Of a stretch of 64,000 bases of DNA, positions 1 through 6,902 are shown in pieces. A program made the translations under genes and the position numbers. The notes under the pieces are model-generated. The model was not told the DNA's origin, searched no databases, and was given only the letters and a program-made list of their open reading frames with translations. Location of the stretch: contig NZ_SHLX01000016.1 of the NCBI RefSeq assembly GCF_004764705.1, forward strand, positions 62,001-126,000. Reading direction: 5' to 3'. Numbering within the stretch: the stretch's first letter is position 1; the number at the start of each line of letters is the position of its first letter. Source of the DNA: Paenibacillus cymbidii (GTDB taxonomy: Bacteria > Bacillota > Bacilli > Paenibacillales > NBRC-103111).

Positions 1-1
1 G

Positions 2-892
2 CTGCATGCCGACGAGCCCGCGCCGTACGGGTTTGCCGAGTTGATGGACGACGTGGCGGCGCTGCAGCGGCGGTTTTCATTCTTGCATACGGAGACGATT
101 GGCACCAGCGTGCTCGGGCGACGGATCGTTGCGCTGCGCATCGGCACCGGCGGGAAGGTATGGTTCGCCAATGCGGCGATGCATGCGAACGAGTGGATCA
201 CGGCGCCGCTGCTTGTCCGGTTCGCCGCCGATTGCGCCGCCGCGCTGGAAGCGGGCGAGCGGTTTCGCGGACGGGACATGGCGCGGCTGCTGGCGGAGTC
301 GTCCGTATGGCTCGTGCCGTTGGTCAACCCGGACGGCGTCGAGCTTGTGCTGACCGGGTTGCCGGGCGAGCCGGCTTACGACGCGCAGTTGCTGCAGTGG
401 AACCACGGCGTGCCGCGGTTCACGCGCTGGAAAGCGAACATTCGCGGCGTCGATTTGAACGACCAGTTTCCCGCCGGCTGGGAAACGGAACGAGATCGCC
501 GCGCGGCGGAAGGGCCTGGGGCGCGCGACTACGGCGGCCCGGCGCCGCTCAGCGAGCCGGAAGCGGAGGCGTTGGCGCGGTTTACGCGCGAGCGCGATTT
601 TCGACTCGTCCTGGCGTTTCACACGCAGGGGCGGGAAATTTATTGGAACTACCGCGACTATGAGCCGCCGGAGGCGGAGGAGCTGGCCGAACGCTTCGGC
701 CGGGTCAGCGGCTATCGGCCGGTGAAGCTGTCCGGCAGCGATGCCGGCTACAAGGACTGGTTCATTGCGGAATATCGCCGCCCCGGTTTTACGGTGGAGC
801 TCGGCTTCGGCGTCAACCCGCTGCCGGTGTCGCAGCTCGACGACCTGTACGAGGAAGCGGCAGCGATTTTGCTGGCGGCGTTTGATGCGTGA
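2..892 (+). CDS. M14 zinc carboxypeptidase (gamma-D-glutamyl-diamino acid endopeptidase type), 5' partial
   Basis: The reading frame is open to the left edge, so the true start lies outside the window; an internal TTG/ATG at 41/44 is probably not the start, because the family's first helix is encoded upstream of it. The M14 signature is visible: the zinc motif HANE (codons at 181-192), a substrate-binding NIRGVDLND segment, the third zinc His in AFHTQ (about 620) and the catalytic Glu in FTVELGFG (about 799). Bacterial relatives with this fold cleave gamma-D-Glu-meso-diaminopimelate bonds in spore or cell-wall peptides and often carry LysM repeats at the N-terminus; whether LysM is present here cannot be seen. 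Family assignment is firm; substrate is inferred. Confidence 0.88.
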   Translation: MHADEPAPYGFAELMDDVAALQRRFSFLHTETIGTSVLGRRIVALRIGTGGKVWFANAAMHANEWITAPLLVRFAADCAAALEAGERFRGRDMARLLAESSVWLVPLVNPDGVELVLTGLPGEPAYDAQLLQWNHGVPRFTRWKANIRGVDLNDQFPAGWETERDRRAAEGPGARDYGGPAPLSEPEAEALARFTRERDFRLVLAFHTQGREIYWNYRDYEPPEAEELAERFGRVSGYRPVKLSGSDAGYKDWFIAEYRRPGFTVELGFGVNPLPVSQLDDLYEEAAAILLAAFDA

Positions 893-986
893 GCGGGGCT
901 GCTGCGCAGCCGGCCGGTGCGGCGGCGTGGAGCAGATTTGGCTGCTGTTTCCAGGGGCGCGTGGCCTGAGCCGCCGCCTTCGGAGA

Positions 987-1176
987 AATAAGCCATGTTT
1001 TGTGGCTTATTTCGTTGAAAATGAGCTTCAGCCGAAAAATAGCCAGTAAAAACACTGGCTATTCGGCTGAAAAGCTCGATTTCGGGGCCATTTTTACGAA
1101 ATAGGCCCTATTTTCGCTGGCTATTTTCGTTGAGGCGAGTGTTTTCTGGCGAATAGGCCATTTTTTATGGGCTATT
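987..1176. repeat. Four-hairpin intergenic element, copy A
   Basis: Four hairpin modules begin at 987, 1038, 1100 and 1152, i.e. offsets of 51, 62 and 52 bp, identical to copies B (9679-9868) and C (19829-20018). Module 1 has arms AATAAGCCA/TGGCTTATT and module 2 arms AATAGCCAGT/ACTGGCTATT. Module 3 is degenerate, with a small AAATAGG/CCTATTT palindrome in its left half. Module 4 has arms AATAGGCCA/TGGGCTATT with one mismatch. Module 2 is enclosed by a further inverted repeat, TTCAGCCGAA/TTCGGCTGAA (1027-1071). The element lies between two co-directional genes. Confidence 0.9.
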
Positions 1177-1254
1177 TTCAGCGCTCATCCTTTAGCGGGG
1201 TGCTTTTCCCTGTTTCGTCGCGGCCCTCGCCACTGTGCTTCGCTAGCTGTCAGT

Positions 1255-1460
1255 ACCAGTTGTACTCGCTACTTCCCTCCGTCCTCGTCACGAACCTCGC
1301 CAATGCGCCACTTCTCCGTCCCCCACCAGTTGTATCAGCTACTTTCCCGTCCTCGTCACGAATCTCGCCATTCCGCCACTATTCCCGCTCTCCACCAGGT
1401 TTTTCAGTTGCTTTTCCATCACCGCGCACTGTCCCCGTCCCCGCCACCGCCTCACGCGCT
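1255..1460. repeat. Degenerate ~70-bp tandem repeat
   Basis: The string ACCAGTTGTA or a variant (ACCAGGTTTT) recurs at 1255, 1325 and 1394, each followed by related text such as GTCCTCGTCACGAA and CTCGCCA. This gives two clear copies and a decayed third, with a possible decayed unit upstream near 1190. Period is about 70 bp. No function can be assigned. Confidence 0.6.
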
Positions 1461-1538
1461 TTTTGCCGCCATTCGTGTTGTTTCCCGATTTCTGATATGA
1501 TGAAAAGGTACCGCAACTTGCCCGAGGAGGTGTCCCGG

Positions 1539-1802
1539 ATGCGCAAATGGTTGTCGCTGCGGCAATGGTCGCATGTGTTTCGCGTCGTGTGGCGCGTGCT
1601 TCGGTCGAAGGAGGTGCCGCTCGGCATGAAGCTGCTGTTCGTTGTGCCGGTGTTGCTGTATTGGGTGCTGCCCGATGTCATGCCGTTCATCCCGATCGAC
1701 GATATCGCGGTGACGATGCTTCTGGCCGGCTGGTTCGCGAGCTGGATGGAGCGGAAGTACAACATTCGAATCGATGGAGAAGCGGGGAACGTGAAGCCGT
1801 GA
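1539..1802 (+). CDS. Small DUF1232 (YkvA-like) membrane protein
   Basis: An 87-residue protein containing the DUF1232 hallmark: a hydrophobic helix ending in YWVLPDVMPFIPIDD, followed by a second hydrophobic stretch (AVTMLLAGWFAS). The start is set by AGGAGG at 1525-1530, eight bases before ATG 1539; in-frame ATGs at 1497/1500 lack a ribosome site. The stop overlaps the ATG of the GntR-type regulator by one base (TGATG), so the two genes are probably translationally coupled. The family's function is unknown; membrane location is inferred from hydrophobicity. Confidence 0.8.
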   Translation: MRKWLSLRQWSHVFRVVWRVLRSKEVPLGMKLLFVVPVLLYWVLPDVMPFIPIDDIAVTMLLAGWFASWMERKYNIRIDGEAGNVKP

Positions 1803-2512
1803 TGGAACTGGGCAAAATCAAACAGGATCGCATATCCGACCAAATAGCCGGCCGCATCAAAACGATGATCGCCGGCGGCCAGTTCAAGCCGGGGGACAAG
1901 CTGCCGGCGGCGCGCGAGCTGGCCGAAACGTTCGAAGTCGGCCGTTCGACGATCCGCGAGGCGCTCAGCGCGCTCAAAGCGATGGGGCTCGTCGAAAGCC
2001 GCCAGGGCGAAGGCAGCTACGTGCGCAAAGTGGCGCCCGACGAAGTGAACATGCCGGATCTGCAATCGCTGCTGCTGGGCAGCGACACGATCCTTGAGCT
2101 GCTCGAAGCGCGCAAGGCGCTGGAAGTGGCCAACGCGGCGCTTGCCGCCGAGAAGCGGAGCGAGGAAGATTTGGCAGCGTTTCGGGGCATACTGAAAACG
2201 ATGAAAGACCACCTCGGCAACGAAGAGGAAGGCGAACGCGCCGACATGGCGTTTCACTTGTCGCTCGCCGGCGCTACGGGCAATTCGATCATGGCGCGCC
2301 TGCTCGAAACGATTTCCGCGCAGATGGAGCTGGCCATCCGCGAAACGCGCCGGCTGCAAATGTACGCCAGCCGCACCGTATCCGAACAGCTGCTGCGCGA
2401 GCATGAAGAAATATTCGACGCGATTTGCGCGCGCGACGCGGCGTTAGCCCAGGAAAAGATGAAGCAGCATCTGTTCCACGTAGAACGCGTGCTGATCCGT
2501 TTTCTCAAATAA
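1802..2512 (+). CDS. GntR-family (FadR subfamily) regulator, probable regulator of the lut genes
   Basis: A 236-residue protein with an N-terminal winged helix (residues about 5-75; recognition region RSTIREALSALKAMGLVE) and a C-terminal all-helical FCD ligand domain. FCD domains of this subfamily usually bind a metal and a small organic acid. It starts at ATG 1802 overlapping the upstream stop. It lies directly before lutABC on the same strand, separated by a short hairpin terminator and a TTATCTGATAA dyad. By position and family it is a good candidate for a lactate-responsive repressor of lutABC, comparable to Bacillus LutR, but the effector is inferred. No truncation is seen. Confidence 0.87.
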   Translation: MELGKIKQDRISDQIAGRIKTMIAGGQFKPGDKLPAARELAETFEVGRSTIREALSALKAMGLVESRQGEGSYVRKVAPDEVNMPDLQSLLLGSDTILELLEARKALEVANAALAAEKRSEEDLAAFRGILKTMKDHLGNEEEGERADMAFHLSLAGATGNSIMARLLETISAQMELAIRETRRLQMYASRTVSEQLLREHEEIFDAICARDAALAQEKMKQHLFHVERVLIRFLK

Positions 2513-2533
2513 AATTTCTCCAACTAAACTGGC

Positions 2534-2556
2534 GCCCTTGCGCAACAAGGGCTTTT
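2534..2556 (+). terminator. Intrinsic terminator after the GntR gene
   Basis: Arms GCCCTTG and CAAGGGC enclose a short loop and are followed by TTTT (2553-2556). It separates the regulator from lutABC, so lutABC should have its own promoter downstream of this point. Confidence 0.75.
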
Positions 2557-2567
2557 CAAATCGCAAC

Positions 2568-2578
2568 TTATCTGATAA
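2568..2578. promoter_or_regulatory. Candidate operator (TTATCTGATAA) upstream of lutA
   Basis: A perfect 5+1+5 inverted repeat, TTATC-T-GATAA, sits 38 bases upstream of the lutA start and just after the regulator's terminator. FadR-type GntR repressors bind short dyads of this size, so it is a plausible site for the upstream regulator. No binding evidence is available from sequence alone. Confidence 0.4.
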
Positions 2579-2616
2579 CCTGACAAGTATAAAAGATGTC
2601 GAAAGGAACGTTACCA

Positions 2617-3360
2617 ATGAGAGTTTCCTTGTTTGTTACGTGCCTGGCCGACCAGTTGTACCCCGAAGTGGGCGAAAGCGTCGTCCGGCTGCTCTCCCGT
2701 TACGGGTGCGAGGTCGATTTTCCGCAGGCGCAGACGTGCTGCGGCCAGCCGGCGTTCAACAGCGGCTACCAGGACGAAGCGCGCGAAGTGGCGCGCGCGA
2801 TGATCCGCGCGTTCGAGCACAGCGACTATGTCGTGTCGCCGTCGGGCTCCTGCACCGGTATGGTGCACCATTATTATCCGCATCTGTTCAAGGACGAACC
2901 GGAATGGTTGCGCAAGGCGGAACAACTGGTCGAGAAGACGTACGAGTTTTCGCAATTTCTTGTCAACGTCCTGGGCGTTACCGATCTCGACGCGGTGTTC
3001 CGCGAGAAAGTGACGTACCATCCTTCCTGCCACGCCATGCGTTTGCTTGGGGTGAAGGAGGAGCCGCGCGAGCTGCTCGCCAACGTCGACGGCATGGACT
3101 TCGTCGAACTGCCGCGCAAGGAAGACTGCTGCGGGTTCGGCGGTACGTTTGCGGTGAAGATGGCCGACATGTCCGAAGCGATGGTATGCGAAAAAGCGGC
3201 CAACGTCTGCGCGACGAACGCGAACGTGCTGTGCGGCACCGACATGGGCTGCCTGATGAACATCGGCGGCCGGCTCAACAAAGAAGGCAAACCGATTCGC
3301 ATCATGCATATCGCCCAGCTGCTGGAGGAAGGAGTGAACAACCGTGAGTCAGGCCGTTAA
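2617..3360 (+). CDS. lutA: L-lactate utilisation protein LutA
   Basis: A 247-residue cytoplasmic protein with two CCG domains, the cysteine-rich iron-sulfur or heterodisulfide-reductase-like modules typical of LutA. Visible elements are CCGQPAFNSGY in the first repeat, and HPSCH, CCGFGGTF and GTDMGCLMNIGG in the second. The LutABC complex oxidises L-lactate to pyruvate. ATG 2617 is chosen because AAAGGA at 2602-2607 precedes it at nine bases and the protein then begins MRVSLFVTCL like relatives; ATG 2596 has no ribosome site. The gene overlaps lutB by 17 bases, so the operon is tightly coupled. Confidence 0.95.
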   Translation: MRVSLFVTCLADQLYPEVGESVVRLLSRYGCEVDFPQAQTCCGQPAFNSGYQDEAREVARAMIRAFEHSDYVVSPSGSCTGMVHHYYPHLFKDEPEWLRKAEQLVEKTYEFSQFLVNVLGVTDLDAVFREKVTYHPSCHAMRLLGVKEEPRELLANVDGMDFVELPRKEDCCGFGGTFAVKMADMSEAMVCEKAANVCATNANVLCGTDMGCLMNIGGRLNKEGKPIRIMHIAQLLEEGVNNRESGR

Positions 3361-4876
3361 GGATCATGCGCACGACCCGAAGCTGGAGCTGATCGGCACC
3401 GGGCTGAAGAAACGGACGGAGCTGGCGCTTGCCGACGAGTTTCTGCGCAAGGCGGTTGCGTTTACGACCGACAAGCTGAAGAACGGCCGGCTTGACGCCA
3501 TGGCCGACATCGGCAACTGGGAGAAGTGGCGCGAGCGCGGCAGCGACATTCGCCGCCACACGATCAACCATCTCGACTACTATTTGACCCAGTTCACCGA
3601 CAATGTGGCCAAAGCGGGCGGACACGTTTACTTCTGCAACGACGGCAAACAGGCGGTGAAACAATTCATCGACATCGCGCTGGCGAACGAAGCGAAGCTG
3701 GTGGCCAAAGGCAAGTCGATGGTGTCCGAAGAAATGCATCTGAACCACCATCTCGAAGAAATCGGCATCGAAGCGATCGAAACCGATTTGGGCGAATATA
3801 TTTTGCAGCTGGCGAAGGAAACGCCTTCGCACTTGATTATCCCGGCCATCCACAAAAACAAGCAGCAAATCGCCGACCTGTTCACGGCCGATTCGGGACA
3901 GAAGTTCCCGCCGGAGACGAAGCCGCTCGCCGCTTACGCCCGCGGCAAGCTGCGCAACTACTTCCTCGAAGCGGACATCGGGCTGACCGGCTGCAACTTC
4001 GGCGTGGCGGAATCGGGTTCGATTACGCTCGTGTCGAACGAAGGCAACGGGCGCATGGTATCGACGCTGCCGAAGGTGCACGTCGTCGTGATGGGCATGG
4101 AGCGGCTGATCCCGACGTTCGACGATCTCGAAGTGATGCTCAACCTGCTGGCGCGCAGCGCCACGGGGCAGAAGCTGACGACGTACACGTCGCTGGTCAC
4201 CGGGCCGAAGCGGCCGGAAGATCTCGACGGGCCGGAGGAGCTTCACGTCATCGTGCTCGACAACGGACGTTCGGCGCAGCTCGGCGACGAAACGTTCCAG
4301 GAAGTGCTGCACTGCATCCGCTGCGCGGCTTGCCTGAACGTGTGCCCGGTGTATCGCCACATCGGCGGCCATGCGTACGGCAGCGTCTACAGCGGCCCGA
4401 TCGGCGCCGTGCTGACGCCGCTCTTGCAGCAAGACATGAAGGAAGCGGGAGCGCTCGCCAATGCGTCGAGCTTGTGCGGCGCGTGCTGGGAAGCGTGCCC
4501 GGTGAAAATTCCGCTGCACGACATGCTCGTCCATCTTCGCCACCGCAAGGTGCAAATGAAGCTGACGCCTCTTGTCGAACGGATCGCTTTCCGCACATTC
4601 CAAACGATGTTCGGCAACGTCACATTCTATAAAATGGCGACGAAATCGGCTTATTATTTGCAGAAGCCGTTCGTGCGCGGCGGGTTCATCCGCAAGGGGC
4701 CGGGCCCGATGGCCGGCTGGACCGACGCGCGGTTTTTCCCGATGAAGCCGAAGCAATCGTTCCGCGACCGCTGGGAGGCGCTGCAGCAGGAGCTGAAGGC
4801 CGGCGGCGGCAAAACCGGCGGCGGAGCCGGCGCGAAGCAAGCGGGACACGACGGACAACGGGGGAACGGACGATGA
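3344..4876 (+). CDS. lutB: L-lactate utilisation iron-sulfur protein LutB
   Basis: A 510-residue protein with an N-terminal LUD (DUF162) domain and a C-terminal ferredoxin-like segment. Two cysteine clusters are visible: CIRCAACLNVCP (about residue 324) and CGACWEACP (about residue 378), fitting two 4Fe-4S clusters. It starts at a GTG inside the end of lutA, preceded by a GGAGGAAGGAG purine run. LutB is the electron-transfer subunit working with LutA and LutC in lactate oxidation. The C-terminal 30 residues are a Gly/Lys-rich tail that looks non-conserved. Confidence 0.95.
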   Translation: MSQAVKDHAHDPKLELIGTGLKKRTELALADEFLRKAVAFTTDKLKNGRLDAMADIGNWEKWRERGSDIRRHTINHLDYYLTQFTDNVAKAGGHVYFCNDGKQAVKQFIDIALANEAKLVAKGKSMVSEEMHLNHHLEEIGIEAIETDLGEYILQLAKETPSHLIIPAIHKNKQQIADLFTADSGQKFPPETKPLAAYARGKLRNYFLEADIGLTGCNFGVAESGSITLVSNEGNGRMVSTLPKVHVVVMGMERLIPTFDDLEVMLNLLARSATGQKLTTYTSLVTGPKRPEDLDGPEELHVIVLDNGRSAQLGDETFQEVLHCIRCAACLNVCPVYRHIGGHAYGSVYSGPIGAVLTPLLQQDMKEAGALANASSLCGACWEACPVKIPLHDMLVHLRHRKVQMKLTPLVERIAFRTFQTMFGNVTFYKMATKSAYYLQKPFVRGGFIRKGPGPMAGWTDARFFPMKPKQSFRDRWEALQQELKAGGGKTGGGAGAKQAGHDGQRGNGR

Positions 4877-5751
4877 CACAGCCAGGCACGATCACCGGAC
4901 GCGAAGCGTTCATGAACAATATCGCCCGGCGGCTCGGCCGCAGCAAGCCGCTTGCCGAGGCGCCGCCCCATCCGGTGCGCGGCGTGCCGGAGCATTACCG
5001 CGACATCAAGCTGACGCCGGACGAAAACGTCGGCCTGTTCGCCAAAAGCTGGTCCGCGCTCACCGGCAAAGTGCTGATCGTCAAGGAAGCGGAAGCGAAA
5101 GAGGCGATCGCCGCTTATTTGCGCGAGCTGAAGACGGAGCTTGCGCTGTCGCGAGCGGCGGCGTGGGAGCACGAAGAGCTGGCCGCGCTTGGCATTGAGG
5201 ATGCGCTGCGCGAAGCCGGCGTCGACTACGTGCCGTGGCGCGAGCTGAGCGCGGCCGAAGCCTTGGCGCTGCAGCCGCAGGCGGCGAATGCGGCCGAAGC
5301 GGCGGTGGGCGAAGCGATGCCGAGCGCGGCGAAGGCGGCCGCCTCGCCGGGCGCCGCCGCGGCCATCGCCGAAGAAGCGGAGCAGCGCCCGTCGAACTGG
5401 GCGAAGCGCAGCCCGCTGCTGCGCGCCGCGGAGCGCAGCCAGCTCGGCATCGTCTGGGCCGACTGGGCGATCGCCAACACCGGCACGCTGGCGCTGCTCG
5501 CCCGCGGCGGCAAAGGCCGCTCGGTGAGCTTGCTGCCCGGCGCGCTGCTGGCGATTTTCCGTCAGGACCAGCTCGTGACGCGCATGGGCGAAGTGTTCGC
5601 CCGCATCAAGGAGCAATACCCCGATCTCGGCGATTTGCCGTCCTCGATCAATTTGATTACCGGCCCGAGCCGCAGCGCCGATATCGAAAACGACTTGACC
5701 ATCGGCATCCACGGGCCGGGCAAGGTGCATGCGATCATTATCGTGCCGTGA
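4873..5751 (+). CDS. lutC: Lactate utilisation protein LutC with an Ala-rich insertion
   Basis: A 292-residue LUD-domain protein, third subunit of the lactate oxidation complex. Conserved features include the NTGTLALL strand, LPG and the C-terminal DIENDLTIGIHGPG segment. It is longer than the roughly 240 residues usual for LutC because of an alanine/proline-rich stretch (about residues 128-172, EALALQPQAAN through PGAAAAIAEEAEQ). The insertion is GC-rich and low in complexity, so it is probably a surface loop that expanded. Its ATG overlaps the lutB stop (ATGA). A strong terminator follows. Confidence 0.93.
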   Translation: MTQPGTITGREAFMNNIARRLGRSKPLAEAPPHPVRGVPEHYRDIKLTPDENVGLFAKSWSALTGKVLIVKEAEAKEAIAAYLRELKTELALSRAAAWEHEELAALGIEDALREAGVDYVPWRELSAAEALALQPQAANAAEAAVGEAMPSAAKAAASPGAAAAIAEEAEQRPSNWAKRSPLLRAAERSQLGIVWADWAIANTGTLALLARGGKGRSVSLLPGALLAIFRQDQLVTRMGEVFARIKEQYPDLGDLPSSINLITGPSRSADIENDLTIGIHGPGKVHAIIIVP

Positions 5752-5771
5752 TATAATGGAGGAAAAGCAGC

Positions 5772-5803
5772 AAACGGGCCGAAATCGATCGGCCCGTTTG
5801 TTG
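5772..5803 (+). terminator. Intrinsic terminator of lutABC
   Basis: Arms AAACGGGCCGA and TCGGCCCGTTT enclose a six-base loop and are followed by a short T-rich stretch (GTTGT). It ends the lut operon before the next ribosome site. Confidence 0.85.
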
Positions 5804-5832
5804 TGCTCATCCGAAGGAGGAGTGGCGACAAG

Positions 5833-6576
5833 ATGAAAATCGCCGAAGGAGTAGCTACGTTGGAATTGACAATGTCGTTTTCGGGAACGCCGAGCGTCAT
5901 TCATCCGACGCTTGTCTGGGACGAAACGAACGTGCTGCTGTTCGACACCGGCACGCCGGGGCAATCGAAACCGATCCGCGAGGAAATCGAACGGCTCGGC
6001 ATCGACATCGCCCGGCTCGACAAGGTGGTGCTGACGCATCAGGACATCGACCACCTTGGCAGCATGCCCAAGCTGCGCGAAGAATTGCCGCAAACACTTG
6101 AAGTGTTCGCCCATGCCGAGGACAAGCCGTCGATCGAAGGCGAGAAGCCGATTCTGAAGATGAGTATGCTGCGCCAGTCGCCCCGTTTCGACACGCTGCC
6201 GGAATCGTTCCGCACGATCGTCGAACATGTGCTGGCGTCCCCGCCGGTTTCCAAAGTCGACACCTTGCTGGCGGACGGCGAGAAGCTGCCGTATTGCGGC
6301 GGCATCACCACCATCCATACCCCGGGCCATACGCCCGGCCATCTCAGCTTCTATCTGCACGCCAGCAAAGTGCTGATCGCCGGCGACGCGCTGATGGCCG
6401 CGGACGGAAAGCTGATTGGCCCGAACGAAAGCGCAACGCCGGACATGCCGCTTGCGCTCGCTTCGCTGCGCAAGCTGCTGCCGTACGACATCGAAACGGT
6501 CGTCTGCTACCACGGCGGCGTCGTTACCGGCGCAGCTGCGGATATCCGAAGCCGGCTCGAGGAGCTGGCGGGGTAG
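5833..6576 (+). CDS. Metallo-beta-lactamase-fold hydrolase
   Basis: A 247-residue protein with the MBL-fold metal ligands: THQDIDHLG (a variant of HxHxDH in which the first His is followed by Gln-Asp-Ile), HTPGHTPGH and AGDAL. The late conserved His is in CYHGG. Proteins like this hydrolyse thioesters, phosphodiesters or lactones; the substrate cannot be told here. AAGGAGG at 5814-5820 precedes ATG 5833 by 12 bases. It stands alone after the lut terminator and faces the small reverse gene that follows. Confidence 0.85.
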   Translation: MKIAEGVATLELTMSFSGTPSVIHPTLVWDETNVLLFDTGTPGQSKPIREEIERLGIDIARLDKVVLTHQDIDHLGSMPKLREELPQTLEVFAHAEDKPSIEGEKPILKMSMLRQSPRFDTLPESFRTIVEHVLASPPVSKVDTLLADGEKLPYCGGITTIHTPGHTPGHLSFYLHASKVLIAGDALMAADGKLIGPNESATPDMPLALASLRKLLPYDIETVVCYHGGVVTGAAADIRSRLEELAG

Positions 6577-6585
6577 CGCGGCCCT

Positions 6586-6849
6586 TTAGAAATAGTCGGA
6601 ATGATACCCTTCCGACTTGCGCACGCCGAATTCGAGCGGGCGTTTGCCGTTGGTGACGACCACGTGCAAATACGTGTCGTCCGTGCCGGTGCGCGGATTA
6701 AACGATTCGATCGGCTCGCTGATTTCGAGCACCTGCGCGGCCATGCCGACCAGGTAGCCTTGCCGTTCCAGAAACAGCTTGATTTCTTTATCCGCCGGTT
6801 GTACCGGCAGGATGTCGCCCGCTTTGACCTGACTGAAATCGATGGGCAC
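6586..6849 (-). CDS. Small conserved-looking hypothetical protein
   Basis: An 87-residue soluble protein, GTG start preceded by a clear AAGGAGGG. I do not recognise the family. The sequence is beta-rich (DILPVQPADKEIKLF, VLEISEPIESF, THxxV-type strands) and ends SEGYHSDYF, suggesting a compact single domain. It is 53 bases downstream of the AI-2E-type permease gene on the same strand and may be co-transcribed with it. Confidence 0.65.
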   Translation of the reverse strand: MPIDFSQVKAGDILPVQPADKEIKLFLERQGYLVGMAAQVLEISEPIESFNPRTGTDDTYLHVVVTNGKRPLEFGVRKSEGYHSDYF

Positions 6850-6902
6850 GGAATCCCTCCTTTTCCTGTTGAACCGAGCCGGCGCCGATCCCTTGCACAG
6901 GG

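Larger units (their letters stand above)
893..1538. other. Gene-free gap carrying a four-hairpin element and a tandem repeat
   Basis: No credible gene is seen in these 646 bases. The left half contains copy A of the 190-bp four-hairpin element (987-1176). The right half contains degenerate tandem repeats of about 70 bp. A long forward frame from 1167 runs through the gap into the next gene, but it has no Shine-Dalgarno site and its composition follows the repeats. Confidence 0.7.

Noticed and set aside
987-1102. Short peptide gene shared by the three four-hairpin copies
   Set aside because: The frame stays open in all three copies, but there is no start codon with a ribosome site and the shared residues fall in the hairpin arms. 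Kept only as a point inside the finding.
987-1176. CRISPR array or simple terminator cluster
   Set aside because: The units are palindromes, there are only four per array, module spacing is uneven and no cas genes are present. T runs are absent, and one copy lies between divergent genes.
1167-1538. Long N-terminal extension of the DUF1232 protein
   Set aside because: No ribosome site at 1167; the sequence consists of repeat-derived text. AGGAGG before ATG 1539 fits better.
4654-6513. 619-codon minus-strand reading frame
   Set aside because: It is antisense to lutB, lutC and the MBL gene, which have clear motifs; it is the product of high GC at third positions.
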